From contig JAEWCE010000045.1 of NCBI GenBank assembly GCA_023390785.1, positions 1 through 26,736 of the forward strand: DNA of 26,736 nt, written 5' to 3'. Below, one piece after another: positions 14,037 to 21,698 of this stretch. The DNA comes from Pseudomonadota bacterium. GTDB taxonomy: Bacteria; Pseudomonadota; Alphaproteobacteria; Rhizobiales; Devosiaceae. The first letter of the stretch is position 1. Each line of letters starts with the position of its first letter. Made by a program: the position numbers and the translations under genes. Below the pieces are notes generated by a model. It searched no databases, was not told the origin of the DNA, and saw only the letters and a program-made list of their open reading frames with translations.

Positions 14037-14958
14037 TCCCGCGCCGCGCCAGCTTGCCCTCACTCTGGGCCCGGTCCTGTTCCTGTGGGACGAGGCGCGG
14101 TGGCGCGATTTCTATTTCCGGATTGCGGACGAAGCCGACGTCGACACCGTGGTCATTGGTGAAACCGTGTGCTCGAAGCGCGAGCATTTCCACGCACGCT
14201 CCGTGAGCGAGGTCGCCAAGCGGCTGACGACGGCGGGCAAGACGGTCCGGCTCGCCTCGCTTGCGCTGGTGACGGCCTCGCGGGAGCGCAAATCGGTGCA
14301 ACGCCTCGCCGAGCAGCAGAGCTTCGAGGTTGAAATCGGCGAGCTCTCGGCGCTTCCCAAACTGCAGGGCCGCTCGTTCGCGGTCGGGCCGATGGTCAAT
14401 GTCTACAATGCTCCGACGGCGCAGGTGCTCGCGAGGATGGGTGCCAGCACGATCTGCCTGCCGCCGGAATTGCCACTCGCCTCGCTCGAGCGTATCTGCG
14501 CCCAGACGCCGGGTGTCGACATCGAGGTCTTTGCCTTCGGCAAGGTGCCACTGGCGATTTCGGCGCGCTGCGCCCATGCCCGCTTCCGCGGCTTGACGAA
14601 GGACACCTGCCAGTTCATCTGCGGTGAAGATCCGGACGGTGTCGCGGTTGATACGCTCGATGGCCAGCGCTTTCTCGCGCTCAACGGCGTGCAGACGGTC
14701 TCGGCCAGCTGCCACGTCGCCCTCGACGACATCGCGCAGCTGCGGATCGCCGGCGTGCGGGGACTGCGCCTGTCACCGCAGACCTGCGACATGGTCGCCG
14801 TTGCGCAGGTCTATCGCGCGGTCGGCGCGCAGCGGCTCGACGCCGAGGCCGGACGCCGGCGGCTCGCCGAAATCTACCCCGGAGCCGAGTTCTCCAACGG
14901 CTTCCTGCACGGACGTCCGGGCCATGAACTGATCGAAAGAACCGCCAATGCGCGATGA
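14017..14958 (+). CDS. ubiV: UbiV, U32-peptidase-family Fe-S subunit of O2-independent ubiquinone hydroxylation
   Basis: A 313-residue U32-family protein that pairs with UbiU. Predicted cluster ligands are Cys52 (GETVCSKR), Cys185, Cys198 and Cys202; the last three show the 13- and 4-residue spacing of E. coli UbiV (C180, C193, C197). The conserved start of the family, LGPVLFLWD, begins at about residue 17. The ATG at 14017 follows GGAGGG with a 6-nt gap, a strong ribosome binding site inside the end of ubiU. Its end overlaps hemN by 11 bp, so ubiT-ubiU-ubiV-hemN is one tightly overlapped operon. Confidence 0.95.
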   Translation: MTGAGADPAPRQLALTLGPVLFLWDEARWRDFYFRIADEADVDTVVIGETVCSKREHFHARSVSEVAKRLTTAGKTVRLASLALVTASRERKSVQRLAEQQSFEVEIGELSALPKLQGRSFAVGPMVNVYNAPTAQVLARMGASTICLPPELPLASLERICAQTPGVDIEVFAFGKVPLAISARCAHARFRGLTKDTCQFICGEDPDGVAVDTLDGQRFLALNGVQTVSASCHVALDDIAQLRIAGVRGLRLSPQTCDMVAVAQVYRAVGAQRLDAEAGRRRLAEIYPGAEFSNGFLHGRPGHELIERTANAR

Positions 14959-16297
14959 CCTGATCCGCCGCTATTCGCGGCCGGTGCCCCGCTACACCAG
15001 CTACCCCACGGCCCCGCATTTTCATGAGGGCGTCGATGCGGTCAGCTACGAAACCTGGCTGGCGGACCTGCCGGCCGAGACGCCGGTTTCGCTCTACCTG
15101 CATATCCCCTTCTGCGACCGGCTCTGCTGGTTCTGCGGTTGCCACACCAAGCAGGTGCTGCGCTACGCGCCCATTGCGGCATATCTCAAGGCCGTCGCCA
15201 CCGAGATTGCCACCGTCGGGACCCGCCTCGCGGGTCGCGGCCGCATCGCGCAGCTGCAGCTGGGCGGCGGCTCACCGTCAATGCTCACTCCCGATGATCT
15301 CGTGAACGTGGCGCAGCAAATCCGGCAGGCCTACGTCATCCGCGACGACTTCGAGTTCAGCATCGAGATCGATCCCAACGACATGACGCCGGACCGGTAC
15401 GGCGCGTTCGCGGCCGCGGGAGTCACCCGCGCCAGCATCGGCGTACAGGATTTCGATCCCAAGGTGCAGCAGGCCATCAATCGCATCCAGACGGTGGAGC
15501 AGACGCGGGCCGTAGTGGACGGCGTGCGCGCACATGGAGTGAAGTCGGTCAATCTCGACGTCCTCTACGGGCTGCCGTTTCAGACCGAGGCGTCCGTCGC
15601 GCGAACCATCGACGCCGTGCTCGAGATGCAACCCGACCGCATCGCCCTGTTCGGTTACGCCCACGTGCCCTGGATGAAAACGCACCAGAAGATGATCGAC
15701 GAGGCGGCCCTGCCCGATGTCGTTGCACGCTACCACCAGTCACGCCTGGCGTCGGCGCAGCTGCTCGCCGCCGGATATCTGCCGGTCGGCATGGACCACT
15801 TCGCGCGGCCGGACGACAGCCTGGCGCGGGCCGCCCGCGCCGGCCGCCTGCACCGGAACTTCCAGGGCTACACCACCGACGACGCCCCTGCGCTGATCGG
15901 CTTGGGTGCCTCCGCGATCGGTTCGCTCCCCCAGGGTTACGTCCAGAACTCGGTCGCGACGGCGGACTACATGCGGCGCGTTCGCGATGGCGGCCTGGCC
16001 ACGGTCAGGGGCGTGCAGCTTTCCGACGACGACCGGATGCGAGGCTTCGCCATCGAACAGTTGATGTGCAATTTCGTCGTCGATATCGACGAGCTGCAGC
16101 ACCGCTTTGGCGAAGCGTCGGTCCCGCTGGTCGAGGACATTCGTGCGTTGCAGACACGGGACGTCGACGGCGTGGTGGACTTTGACGGCAGACGACTCGC
16201 CATGACCGAGGAGGGCCGCCCGTTCGTCCGCAGCATCGCGGCACGGCTCGACTCGTATCTCAGGGCCGGGGCGCCGCGTTACTCCATCGCCGTCTGA
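14948..16297 (+). CDS. hemN: HemN, oxygen-independent coproporphyrinogen III dehydrogenase
   Basis: Radical-SAM enzyme that converts coproporphyrinogen III to protoporphyrinogen IX without O2. The 449-residue length is close to that of E. coli HemN. Signatures: VPRYTSYPTAPHF near the N-terminus, the radical-SAM cysteines Cys56, Cys60, Cys63 in CDRLCWFC with Cys65 next, LGGGSPSML, and the substrate-region sequence NFQGYTT. The ATG lies 11 bp inside ubiV. Placement in the ubiTUV operon couples anaerobic heme and quinone synthesis. It is not one of the HemN-like HemW proteins, which are shorter and lack the N-terminal YTSYPTA segment. Confidence 0.95.
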   Translation: MRDDLIRRYSRPVPRYTSYPTAPHFHEGVDAVSYETWLADLPAETPVSLYLHIPFCDRLCWFCGCHTKQVLRYAPIAAYLKAVATEIATVGTRLAGRGRIAQLQLGGGSPSMLTPDDLVNVAQQIRQAYVIRDDFEFSIEIDPNDMTPDRYGAFAAAGVTRASIGVQDFDPKVQQAINRIQTVEQTRAVVDGVRAHGVKSVNLDVLYGLPFQTEASVARTIDAVLEMQPDRIALFGYAHVPWMKTHQKMIDEAALPDVVARYHQSRLASAQLLAAGYLPVGMDHFARPDDSLARAARAGRLHRNFQGYTTDDAPALIGLGASAIGSLPQGYVQNSVATADYMRRVRDGGLATVRGVQLSDDDRMRGFAIEQLMCNFVVDIDELQHRFGEASVPLVEDIRALQTRDVDGVVDFDGRRLAMTEEGRPFVRSIAARLDSYLRAGAPRYSIAV

Positions 16298-16318
16298 CGC
16301 ACGACGACGCCGTCCGCG

Positions 16319-16891
16319 TCACACAGCGTGGCCGTGGTGCCTCACCCGATCGATCCAGCGGTCCCGGCGCTTCGTGTCCATATCCTTGACGCCGCCGATG
16401 CGCGTGACCGTCACCGGTCCCATGCCGCAGAACTCCAGTGTTCCGCGCCGCACGGCGTTCAAATCGCTGTCGCGATTGTGGTCCTTCAACCATGACGCTG
16501 GAGCGTCGGAGGTCGTGATGATGTGTCCTGACCTGCCCTGCAGCATGCCTGTCCAGGAGGGATCGTCCACGTCGTGATGGTAGGTGATCTCCGAGTACAG
16601 GGTCCGGTCGAAGAACCCCTTCAGCAGCGCGGGCACATTGCCCCACCAGACCGGGTAGAACAGTACCAGGTGCTCGCACCAGTCGAGATTGGCCCGGGCA
16701 GCGATCAGGTCGGGCTCCAGCGGTTGCACGACGCGCAGGCCGGCGCGCAGGACAGGGTCGAAGGCGAGCTCGAAGATATCCTGCCTCCGCAGTTCATGGC
16801 CACGCCCGACCACTGCCTCGCCGTAGGCGTCCGCGAGTCGCCCGCCGAAACGGTCGGTATCGGGATGGGCGAACAGGACGTAGATGCGCAT
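16319..16891 (-). CDS. flavodoxin-fold NAD(P)H:quinone oxidoreductase (NQO/KefF/MdaB type)
   Basis: A 190-residue single-domain protein of the flavodoxin-like quinone reductase group. The N-terminus MRIYVLFAHPDTDRFGGRLADA is the FMN phosphate-binding strand-loop-helix, and LVLFYPVWWGNVPALLKGFFDRTL (about residues 74-97) is the second signature of the NQO1/KefF family. It probably reduces quinones with two electrons from NAD(P)H. No Kef transporter is adjacent. A GGGAGG ribosome binding site lies 5-6 nt before the ATG. It follows usp1 by 40 bp on the same strand, so it may be cotranscribed with it from the FNR-type promoter; the end is convergent with hemN. Confidence 0.85.
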   Translation of the reverse strand: MRIYVLFAHPDTDRFGGRLADAYGEAVVGRGHELRRQDIFELAFDPVLRAGLRVVQPLEPDLIAARANLDWCEHLVLFYPVWWGNVPALLKGFFDRTLYSEITYHHDVDDPSWTGMLQGRSGHIITTSDAPASWLKDHNRDSDLNAVRRGTLEFCGMGPVTVTRIGGVKDMDTKRRDRWIDRVRHHGHAV

Positions 16892-16931
16892 AACACCCTC
16901 CCATTGCCGGTGACTCTTACCTTCGCAGCCA

Positions 16932-17765
16932 CTAATGCGACATCAGGATCGCCATCTGCAGCTTGCCCAGCACCGATCTGGTGGCGCCGCCAAGGATGAA
17001 TTCCCGGATGCGGCTATGCCCAAACGCTCCCATGACGAGGAGGCCCGCATCCTTTCGCAACGCCGCCTGCTGCAGCGCGTCACCGATCGATTGTCCGCTC
17101 TCGACGAGAACCTCGAGATGGCTGTTCTGAATACCGCGATGGTCGAGCGCCGCCAAGGCGCGCTCTATGCTTTTGGGGTCGATCTTCTTGTCGGCATCGG
17201 CGGTCAGGAGCACCACCCGATCGGCCGCCTCCAGCATGGGCATTGCATCGCGCAAGGCCCGTGCCGACGCCGCACTGTCATCCCAGGCTACGGCCACGGT
17301 GCTCAGATGCGTCGGGGTCTCACCGGCCCCCGGTATGAGAACAACGGGACCCCCGGATTCGAAGATCAGGGCCTCGGCGACCCGGCGCTCGTCATCGCTG
17401 TCGCCCATCACCAGAAGTGTCAAATCCTGAGAACGGGCCGCACTCGCCAACGCAGTACCCGCCCACTCCTGACGGCGTCGGATCCGGTCAACGGCGATCG
17501 TGAGCCCGATGCGCCTTGCCTCGTTGCGCAGGTGAGCGGCGGCCTCGTTTGCCTGCCGCCGGCTCACCGCCTCGGCTTCCATCGACATCGCCGTCACATC
17601 CACGCCCATCGGCACGAGCGGCGCCGACACCGGCGGAATGTCGACCTCGACGATGGTGGCCGAGACGTCGCCCTGCAGTGTCGCCGCCAAATCGAGCGCC
17701 CGCAGCAGGCCTGCAAATGCGGTCGGTGTCGGATAGGTCAAGACGGGTAGAAACAGCCTCGGCAT
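16932..17765 (-). CDS. tandem-domain universal stress protein (UspA superfamily)
   Basis: A 277-residue protein with two Usp domains. The N-terminal one is degenerate; the C-terminal one keeps the nucleotide-binding pattern GAFGHSRIREFILGGATRSVL (G-x2-G-x9-GG-x-T/S). The start MPRLFLPV (17765) follows GGAGG with a 5-nt gap and is better than the ATG at 17780. Usp tandem proteins are commonly induced under anaerobic or energy stress; the exact role is unknown. An FNR-like operator at 17831-17844, with GATAGC at the -10 position, lies upstream. Divergent from doxX and similar in design to the second Usp gene at 18594. Confidence 0.85.
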   Translation of the reverse strand: MPRLFLPVLTYPTPTAFAGLLRALDLAATLQGDVSATIVEVDIPPVSAPLVPMGVDVTAMSMEAEAVSRRQANEAAAHLRNEARRIGLTIAVDRIRRRQEWAGTALASAARSQDLTLLVMGDSDDERRVAEALIFESGGPVVLIPGAGETPTHLSTVAVAWDDSAASARALRDAMPMLEAADRVVLLTADADKKIDPKSIERALAALDHRGIQNSHLEVLVESGQSIGDALQQAALRKDAGLLVMGAFGHSRIREFILGGATRSVLGKLQMAILMSH

Positions 17766-17830
17766 CCAAACCTCCTGCACGCGCGCGCCATTGCTGCCGG
17801 AAGCTATCGGGCCGGCCTCGATCGGGTGTC

Positions 17831-17844
17831 TTGATCGATGTCAA
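17831..17844 (-). promoter_or_regulatory. FNR/FixK-type operator upstream of usp1
   Basis: TTGATCGATGTCAA has one mismatch to TTGAT-N4-ATCAA and is flanked by C and G that extend the dyad. On the minus strand a -10-like GATAGC (17803-17808) is centred 32 bp downstream, which places the operator at about -41.5. The predicted leader is about 31 nt before the ATG at 17765. Confidence 0.7.
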
Positions 17845-17918
17845 GAGCCGCGCCACGCGCACCCCGGCAATCCGTGGAGTTGCGGCACTCGGCAAGCGCG
17901 CCCTCTGCATCGTGCCGA

Positions 17919-17932
17919 TTGACCGACATCAA
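17919..17932 (+). promoter_or_regulatory. FNR/FixK-type operator upstream of doxX
   Basis: TTGACCGACATCAA has one mismatch to TTGAT-N4-ATCAA. GATGAT (17955-17960) is centred exactly 32 bp downstream, again giving class II geometry, with a predicted start near 17967 and a leader of about 20 nt containing GGAGG before the ATG at 17987. Confidence 0.7.
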
Positions 17933-17986
17933 GTCGGGCGCAGAACTCTGGGCCGATGATGTTCCCGTCCCAACTCGGAGGCGCAC

Positions 17987-18469
17987 ATGTTCAACTCCCC
18001 TGCGGTGAAACCCCTCATCGTCCTCCTTCGCCTCTCCATGGCGTGGGTCTTCCTCTATGCAGCCAGCCACCAGGTGTTTGGTGGCTTCTCGGTTTCAGGC
18101 TTCCTGGGCTCGACAAAGACCTTTCACTGGCTCTTTGCCCCCATGGCCGCCGAGCCTGCCGCAAGCGTGCTCAGCTTTCTGGTGGCGTATGGACACCTCC
18201 TCATCGGTCTTTCGCTGCTCAGCGGCCTGATGGTGCGGGTCAGCTCCATCTTCGGCATCGCGTTGATGCTGTTCTACTGGATGGCGCATATGGACTTCCC
18301 CTACATCTCCGCCACCACCAACCTCCTGGTCGACGAGCACATCGTCTATGCGCTGGTGCTTGGTCTGATGATCGCGACCAGCGCCGGCCATGTTTTCGGA
18401 CTCGACGGCTGGGCGGCCAAGCTCGACCAGATCCATCGCAACAGATGGCTGGACTGGGCAACGGCCTGA
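17987..18469 (+). CDS. DoxX-family membrane protein
   Basis: A 160-residue protein with four hydrophobic segments (about 8-30, 58-80, 84-103 and 118-138) in the DoxX/DoxD arrangement. DoxX-like proteins include subunits of thiosulfate:quinone oxidoreductase and redox-linked membrane proteins, but most members, including this one, have no known substrate; no partner doxA-like gene is seen. The ATG at 17987 follows GGAGG with a 5-nt gap. The upstream FNR-type operator and the flanking Usp genes suggest low-oxygen expression. Confidence 0.8.
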   Translation: MFNSPAVKPLIVLLRLSMAWVFLYAASHQVFGGFSVSGFLGSTKTFHWLFAPMAAEPAASVLSFLVAYGHLLIGLSLLSGLMVRVSSIFGIALMLFYWMAHMDFPYISATTNLLVDEHIVYALVLGLMIATSAGHVFGLDGWAAKLDQIHRNRWLDWATA

Positions 18470-18593
18470 CGACAACAACGGCCGTGCGCGCGATGGCGTG
18501 TGCCCGGCCGCCGGATTACGTGCCAAAGGCATCACGACATTGTTCGTCGCACTGCGCCAGCCTGCCGGTTTGCGCTCACCCACGGGGTCTACG

Positions 18594-19415
18594 ATGGAAG
18601 TACGTTCTGTTCTGGTCAACATGGACATCGCCAATCCGGATTCGCCGGCGCTGCGATACGCGGTGAGCCTGGCCGAGACGATGGGCAGCACCCTGATCGG
18701 CGTGGCCGCAGACCAGCCCAACATTGCCTATGCCGGCATCGACGGTGGCGCGACCGCCATCGACCTTTACGGGCTCGAGCGCTCGGAGATCGAACTGCAA
18801 CTCGCCCGCGCCGAAGAGGCATTCCAGTCGCTGGTGCCCAAGCAGGTGAAGCGGCAATGGCGGGCCCTCATCGCCGACCGCACGACGGCCCTTATCCAGG
18901 CCGCGAGAGTGGCCGACGTGCTGGTGACGGGGTCGAGCACGACGTCGGCATTCCAGCAGCAGCAGATCGTCAATCTCGGCGCGCTCGTGCTGTCGACCGG
19001 CCGGCCGCTCATCGACGTCGCCGCGACCGCCGCGGCCGCCCGGTTCGACAAGATCTGCATCGGCTGGAAGGACACCCGCGAGGCCCGTCGCGCGGTAATG
19101 GATGCGCTGCCCTTCCTCAAGCGGGCGCGCGAGGTGGTGGCCATCACGGTGAGCGAAGGTGACCAGCCAGCGGAACGCGCCTCGCTCGCCGACCTCCTGG
19201 CCTGGCTCAAATTCCACGAAATTGCGGCCCAGTCCGACCTCATCGCCAACCCCGACGGCTATGTCGACGTGCTCGAGACCAATGCGCTGATGCGCCAGGC
19301 CGATTTGCTGGTGATCGGCGGCTATGGGCACAGCCGCATGCGCGAGTGGCTGTTCGGCGGCGTCACCCGCAACATTCTGGGCGCAAACTCGCTGAACCGC
19401 CTGCTCTCGAACTAG
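18594..19415 (+). CDS. tandem-domain universal stress protein (UspA superfamily)
   Basis: A 273-residue protein with two Usp domains. The first begins VRSVLVNMDIANPD; the second ends with the nucleotide-binding pattern GGYGHSRMREWLFGGVTRNIL near the C-terminus, almost the same as in the other Usp gene at 16932. The ATG at 18594 is the best start by homology to the beginning of Usp domains, although only a weak GGGG precedes it; the frame extends upstream to 18390 inside the doxX end. I find no separate operator in the 124-bp gap after doxX, so readthrough from the doxX promoter is likely. Confidence 0.85.
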   Translation: MEVRSVLVNMDIANPDSPALRYAVSLAETMGSTLIGVAADQPNIAYAGIDGGATAIDLYGLERSEIELQLARAEEAFQSLVPKQVKRQWRALIADRTTALIQAARVADVLVTGSSTTSAFQQQQIVNLGALVLSTGRPLIDVAATAAAARFDKICIGWKDTREARRAVMDALPFLKRAREVVAITVSEGDQPAERASLADLLAWLKFHEIAAQSDLIANPDGYVDVLETNALMRQADLLVIGGYGHSRMREWLFGGVTRNILGANSLNRLLSN

Positions 19416-19434
19416 CGGGGCGGAAGGCGGCCGG

Positions 19435-19448
19435 TTGACCCCGGTCAA
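19435..19448 (+). promoter_or_regulatory. perfect FNR-type palindrome upstream of the short-chain dehydrogenase
   Basis: TTGACCCCGGTCAA is a perfect inverted repeat of the TTGAC-N4-GTCAA type. Centre 19441.5; class II geometry predicts a start near 19483 and a leader of about 24 nt before the ATG at 19507, which contains AGGAGAGGCAGG. The -10 (GAGAGT at 19471-19476) is poor, as expected for an activator-dependent promoter, but is weak evidence. Confidence 0.65.
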
Positions 19449-19506
19449 GGTGCAGGCGGTCCCCGGCTGCGAGAGTAGCTTCAACCCAGTGCACAGGAGA
19501 GGCAGG

Positions 19507-20259
19507 ATGTCTCAGTTCGACGGTAAGGTCGCGATCGTTACAGGCGGCGGTTCAGGCATCGGCGAAGCGATCGTGCGAGAGCTCGCCGCGGGCGGCGCCC
19601 GGGTCGTCGTCGCCGACCGCGATCAGGCGGGCATGGATCGCGTCGTCGCGGCCGTGAAGGCCGCCGGGGGCACGGCGACCGGCTTCGCCATCGATGTGGC
19701 CAGCGCCGAGCAGAACGCCGCAATGGTCGCCTTCGCCGAAAAGACCTATGGCGGCCTGCATCTGGCGGTGAACAACGCCGGCATCGGCGGCCCCGCCGCC
19801 GCCACGGGAGACTATCCGCTCGATGGCTGGAAGACCGTCATCGACGTCAATCTCAGCGGCGTCTTCTTTGGCCTGCGCTATGAGATCCCCGCAATGCTGC
19901 GGTCGGGCGGCGGCGCCATCGTCAACATGGCGTCAATCCTGGGGACGGTCGGGTATGCGACGGCGGTCGCCTACACGGCGGCCAAGCATGGCTTGCTCGG
20001 CATGACCAAGACCGCGGCCGTGGAATACGCCGCCAAGAACATCCGCGTGAACGCCGTCGGCCCCGGCTTCATCGACACGCCGATGCTGTCGAAGAATCTG
20101 GATGCCAATACGCTCAAATACATCGCCGGCCTGCACCCCGTGCAACGCCTCGGCCGCTCCGAGGAAGTCTCGGCCCTCACCTGCTTCCTCCTCTCCGACC
20201 GCGCCTCCTTCATCACCGGCAGCTACCACCTGGTGGATGGCGGCTTCGTGGCACAGTAG
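19507..20259 (+). CDS. short-chain dehydrogenase/reductase (classical SDR)
   Basis: A 250-residue NAD(P)-dependent oxidoreductase. Cofactor motif TGGGSGIG (12-19), Asp37 after the second strand (VVVADRD, suggesting preference for NAD), NNAG (89-92), catalytic Ser143, Tyr156 and Lys160 in YTAAK, and the C-terminal DGG. The substrate cannot be told from sequence; the family includes glucose-, 3-oxoacyl- and cyclic-alcohol-active enzymes. The start at 19507 follows AGGAGAGGCAGG and the family begins here; the longer frame from 19435 starts inside the operator. The operator suggests anaerobic induction, which is unusual for a plain SDR. Confidence 0.88.
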   Translation: MSQFDGKVAIVTGGGSGIGEAIVRELAAGGARVVVADRDQAGMDRVVAAVKAAGGTATGFAIDVASAEQNAAMVAFAEKTYGGLHLAVNNAGIGGPAAATGDYPLDGWKTVIDVNLSGVFFGLRYEIPAMLRSGGGAIVNMASILGTVGYATAVAYTAAKHGLLGMTKTAAVEYAAKNIRVNAVGPGFIDTPMLSKNLDANTLKYIAGLHPVQRLGRSEEVSALTCFLLSDRASFITGSYHLVDGGFVAQ

Positions 20260-20333
20260 GAAGGGTGTAAGGCGGCCGGCAATCGAGGCCTTCGGCAATA
20301 GACTCTCCGCCACCTGGTTTCGCCACCCCATCA

Positions 20334-21698
20334 GTGCTGATATCCTCGCGACATCGGTTCACTCGCGTTGGCGTTGCTGCTGTGCCGCAAAATCCGGGTC
20401 TGCTTCGCGACTTCTACGAGATGCTGTTCTCGAGCCAGTTCTGGCCGGACGAGCGACTGGTGGCGTTCCAGCGCAGCCAGCTCGGTCAACTGCTGCGCCA
20501 CGCCCGGACCTCGGTTCCCTTTTACGAAAGCCGCCTCGACGCCGTCTTCCGCTCCAATGGGGAGATCGACTGGGATCGCTGGACGGAAATCCCGATCGTC
20601 ACCCGACGCGACATGATCAACCATCGCGATGCGATGCAAAGCCGCAGCATGCCGACCGGGCACGGACCAACGGAGGTATTGTCGACATCGGGGTCGACCA
20701 GCCTGCCGATCCAGATCACCACCACTGCGCTGCTGAATCTCGCCGCGGATGCGTGCCGCTGGCGCGGGCACGTCTGGAACGAGATCGACTGGTCGCAGAA
20801 TCTGGCGGTGCGCCTGGGTAACAGTACCGCGCCCATCGACCGGCCCGCTGGTGAACTCAAGGGGCAATGGGGGCCACCCTGGTTGGACAAGCGCGGCAGT
20901 GTGTTCGACCTCAACGTCCGGCTGCCGGCAACGCATGTGCTCGAATTCCTGCGCGAGCAGGACTGCACCTATCTCAATACGGGCGCGGCGCCGGCCCATG
21001 TTTTTGCTCTCGAAGCCGAGCGGCTCGGCCTCACGCCGCCGCCATTGAAGGCCATTCTGGCGCAGGGCGCCTCGATCGGCGACGGCGACCGCGCCGCCTG
21101 CATGCGCGTCTTCGGTGCGCCGATCATCGGCTCCTATTCGTCCAAGGAAGGCGGACAGATGGCGCATCCATGCGAATGCGGCACCCTGCACATCAGCGCT
21201 GAAACCTGCATTGTCGAAATCGTCGACGCGGACGGGAAGCCGGTGCCTCGCGGTACGCCCGGTCGGGTGATCATAACGCCGTTCTTCAACACCGCACAGC
21301 CGCTGATCCGCTATGACCAGGGTGACATCGCGAGGCTGGACGAACCATGCCGTTGCGGGCGCACGTTGCCCACGATGGGTGCGATCGAGGGCCGGCACAG
21401 TATCTTTTTCACGCACCCAGACGGCCGAAAGGCCACCTCGCTGCTACCCGAGCGTGGCCGCGCCGCGCTCAAATGCACGTTCTGGCAGATCGCACAGGTC
21501 GGCCCGCTCCAATTCGAGGTCCGCTACGTTCCCGACGACTGGACCATTCACGGCGACGAAGAGGAGTTCATCCGCATCTTCCGGGCGCAGTATTTCGACG
21601 ACGCCGAGGTGCGGCTGAAGCGGCTGCGCGAGATCCCGCTTTCCGCCAGCGGCAAGTACATCGAATACAAGGTCGAGATGGAGCGCGAACCGGCCTAG
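20334..21698 (+). CDS. PaaK-like adenylate-forming enzyme (phenylacetate-CoA ligase / CapK family)
   Basis: Adenylate-forming enzyme of 454 residues if read from the GTG at 20334. Signatures: RHARTSVPFYESR (about 55-67), the phosphate loop STSGSTSLP (117-125), GSYSSKEGG, RYDQGDIA, and two cysteine pairs CECG and CRCG that in this family can bind zinc. Such proteins activate an aryl or other carboxylate as acyl-AMP and often pass it to CoA. The true start is uncertain: GTG at 20334, GTG at 20382 or ATG at 20421, none with a good ribosome binding site. Its stop overlaps the stop of the convergent methyltransferase by 4 bp (CTAG). A diverged relative lies at 25309. Substrate unknown. Confidence 0.8.
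   Translation: MLISSRHRFTRVGVAAVPQNPGLLRDFYEMLFSSQFWPDERLVAFQRSQLGQLLRHARTSVPFYESRLDAVFRSNGEIDWDRWTEIPIVTRRDMINHRDAMQSRSMPTGHGPTEVLSTSGSTSLPIQITTTALLNLAADACRWRGHVWNEIDWSQNLAVRLGNSTAPIDRPAGELKGQWGPPWLDKRGSVFDLNVRLPATHVLEFLREQDCTYLNTGAAPAHVFALEAERLGLTPPPLKAILAQGASIGDGDRAACMRVFGAPIIGSYSSKEGGQMAHPCECGTLHISAETCIVEIVDADGKPVPRGTPGRVIITPFFNTAQPLIRYDQGDIARLDEPCRCGRTLPTMGAIEGRHSIFFTHPDGRKATSLLPERGRAALKCTFWQIAQVGPLQFEVRYVPDDWTIHGDEEEFIRIFRAQYFDDAEVRLKRLREIPLSASGKYIEYKVEMEREPA

Noticed and set aside
12393..14063. 556-codon open frame on the minus strand opposite ubiT and ubiU
   Set aside because: The opposite strand encodes UbiT and UbiU with conserved cysteines and ribosome binding sites; this frame has no family features.
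20260..20333. Possible terminator between the SDR and the PaaK-like gene
   Set aside because: Only 4-bp complementary arms (GCCG/CGGC) with a large loop and no T tract could be found.
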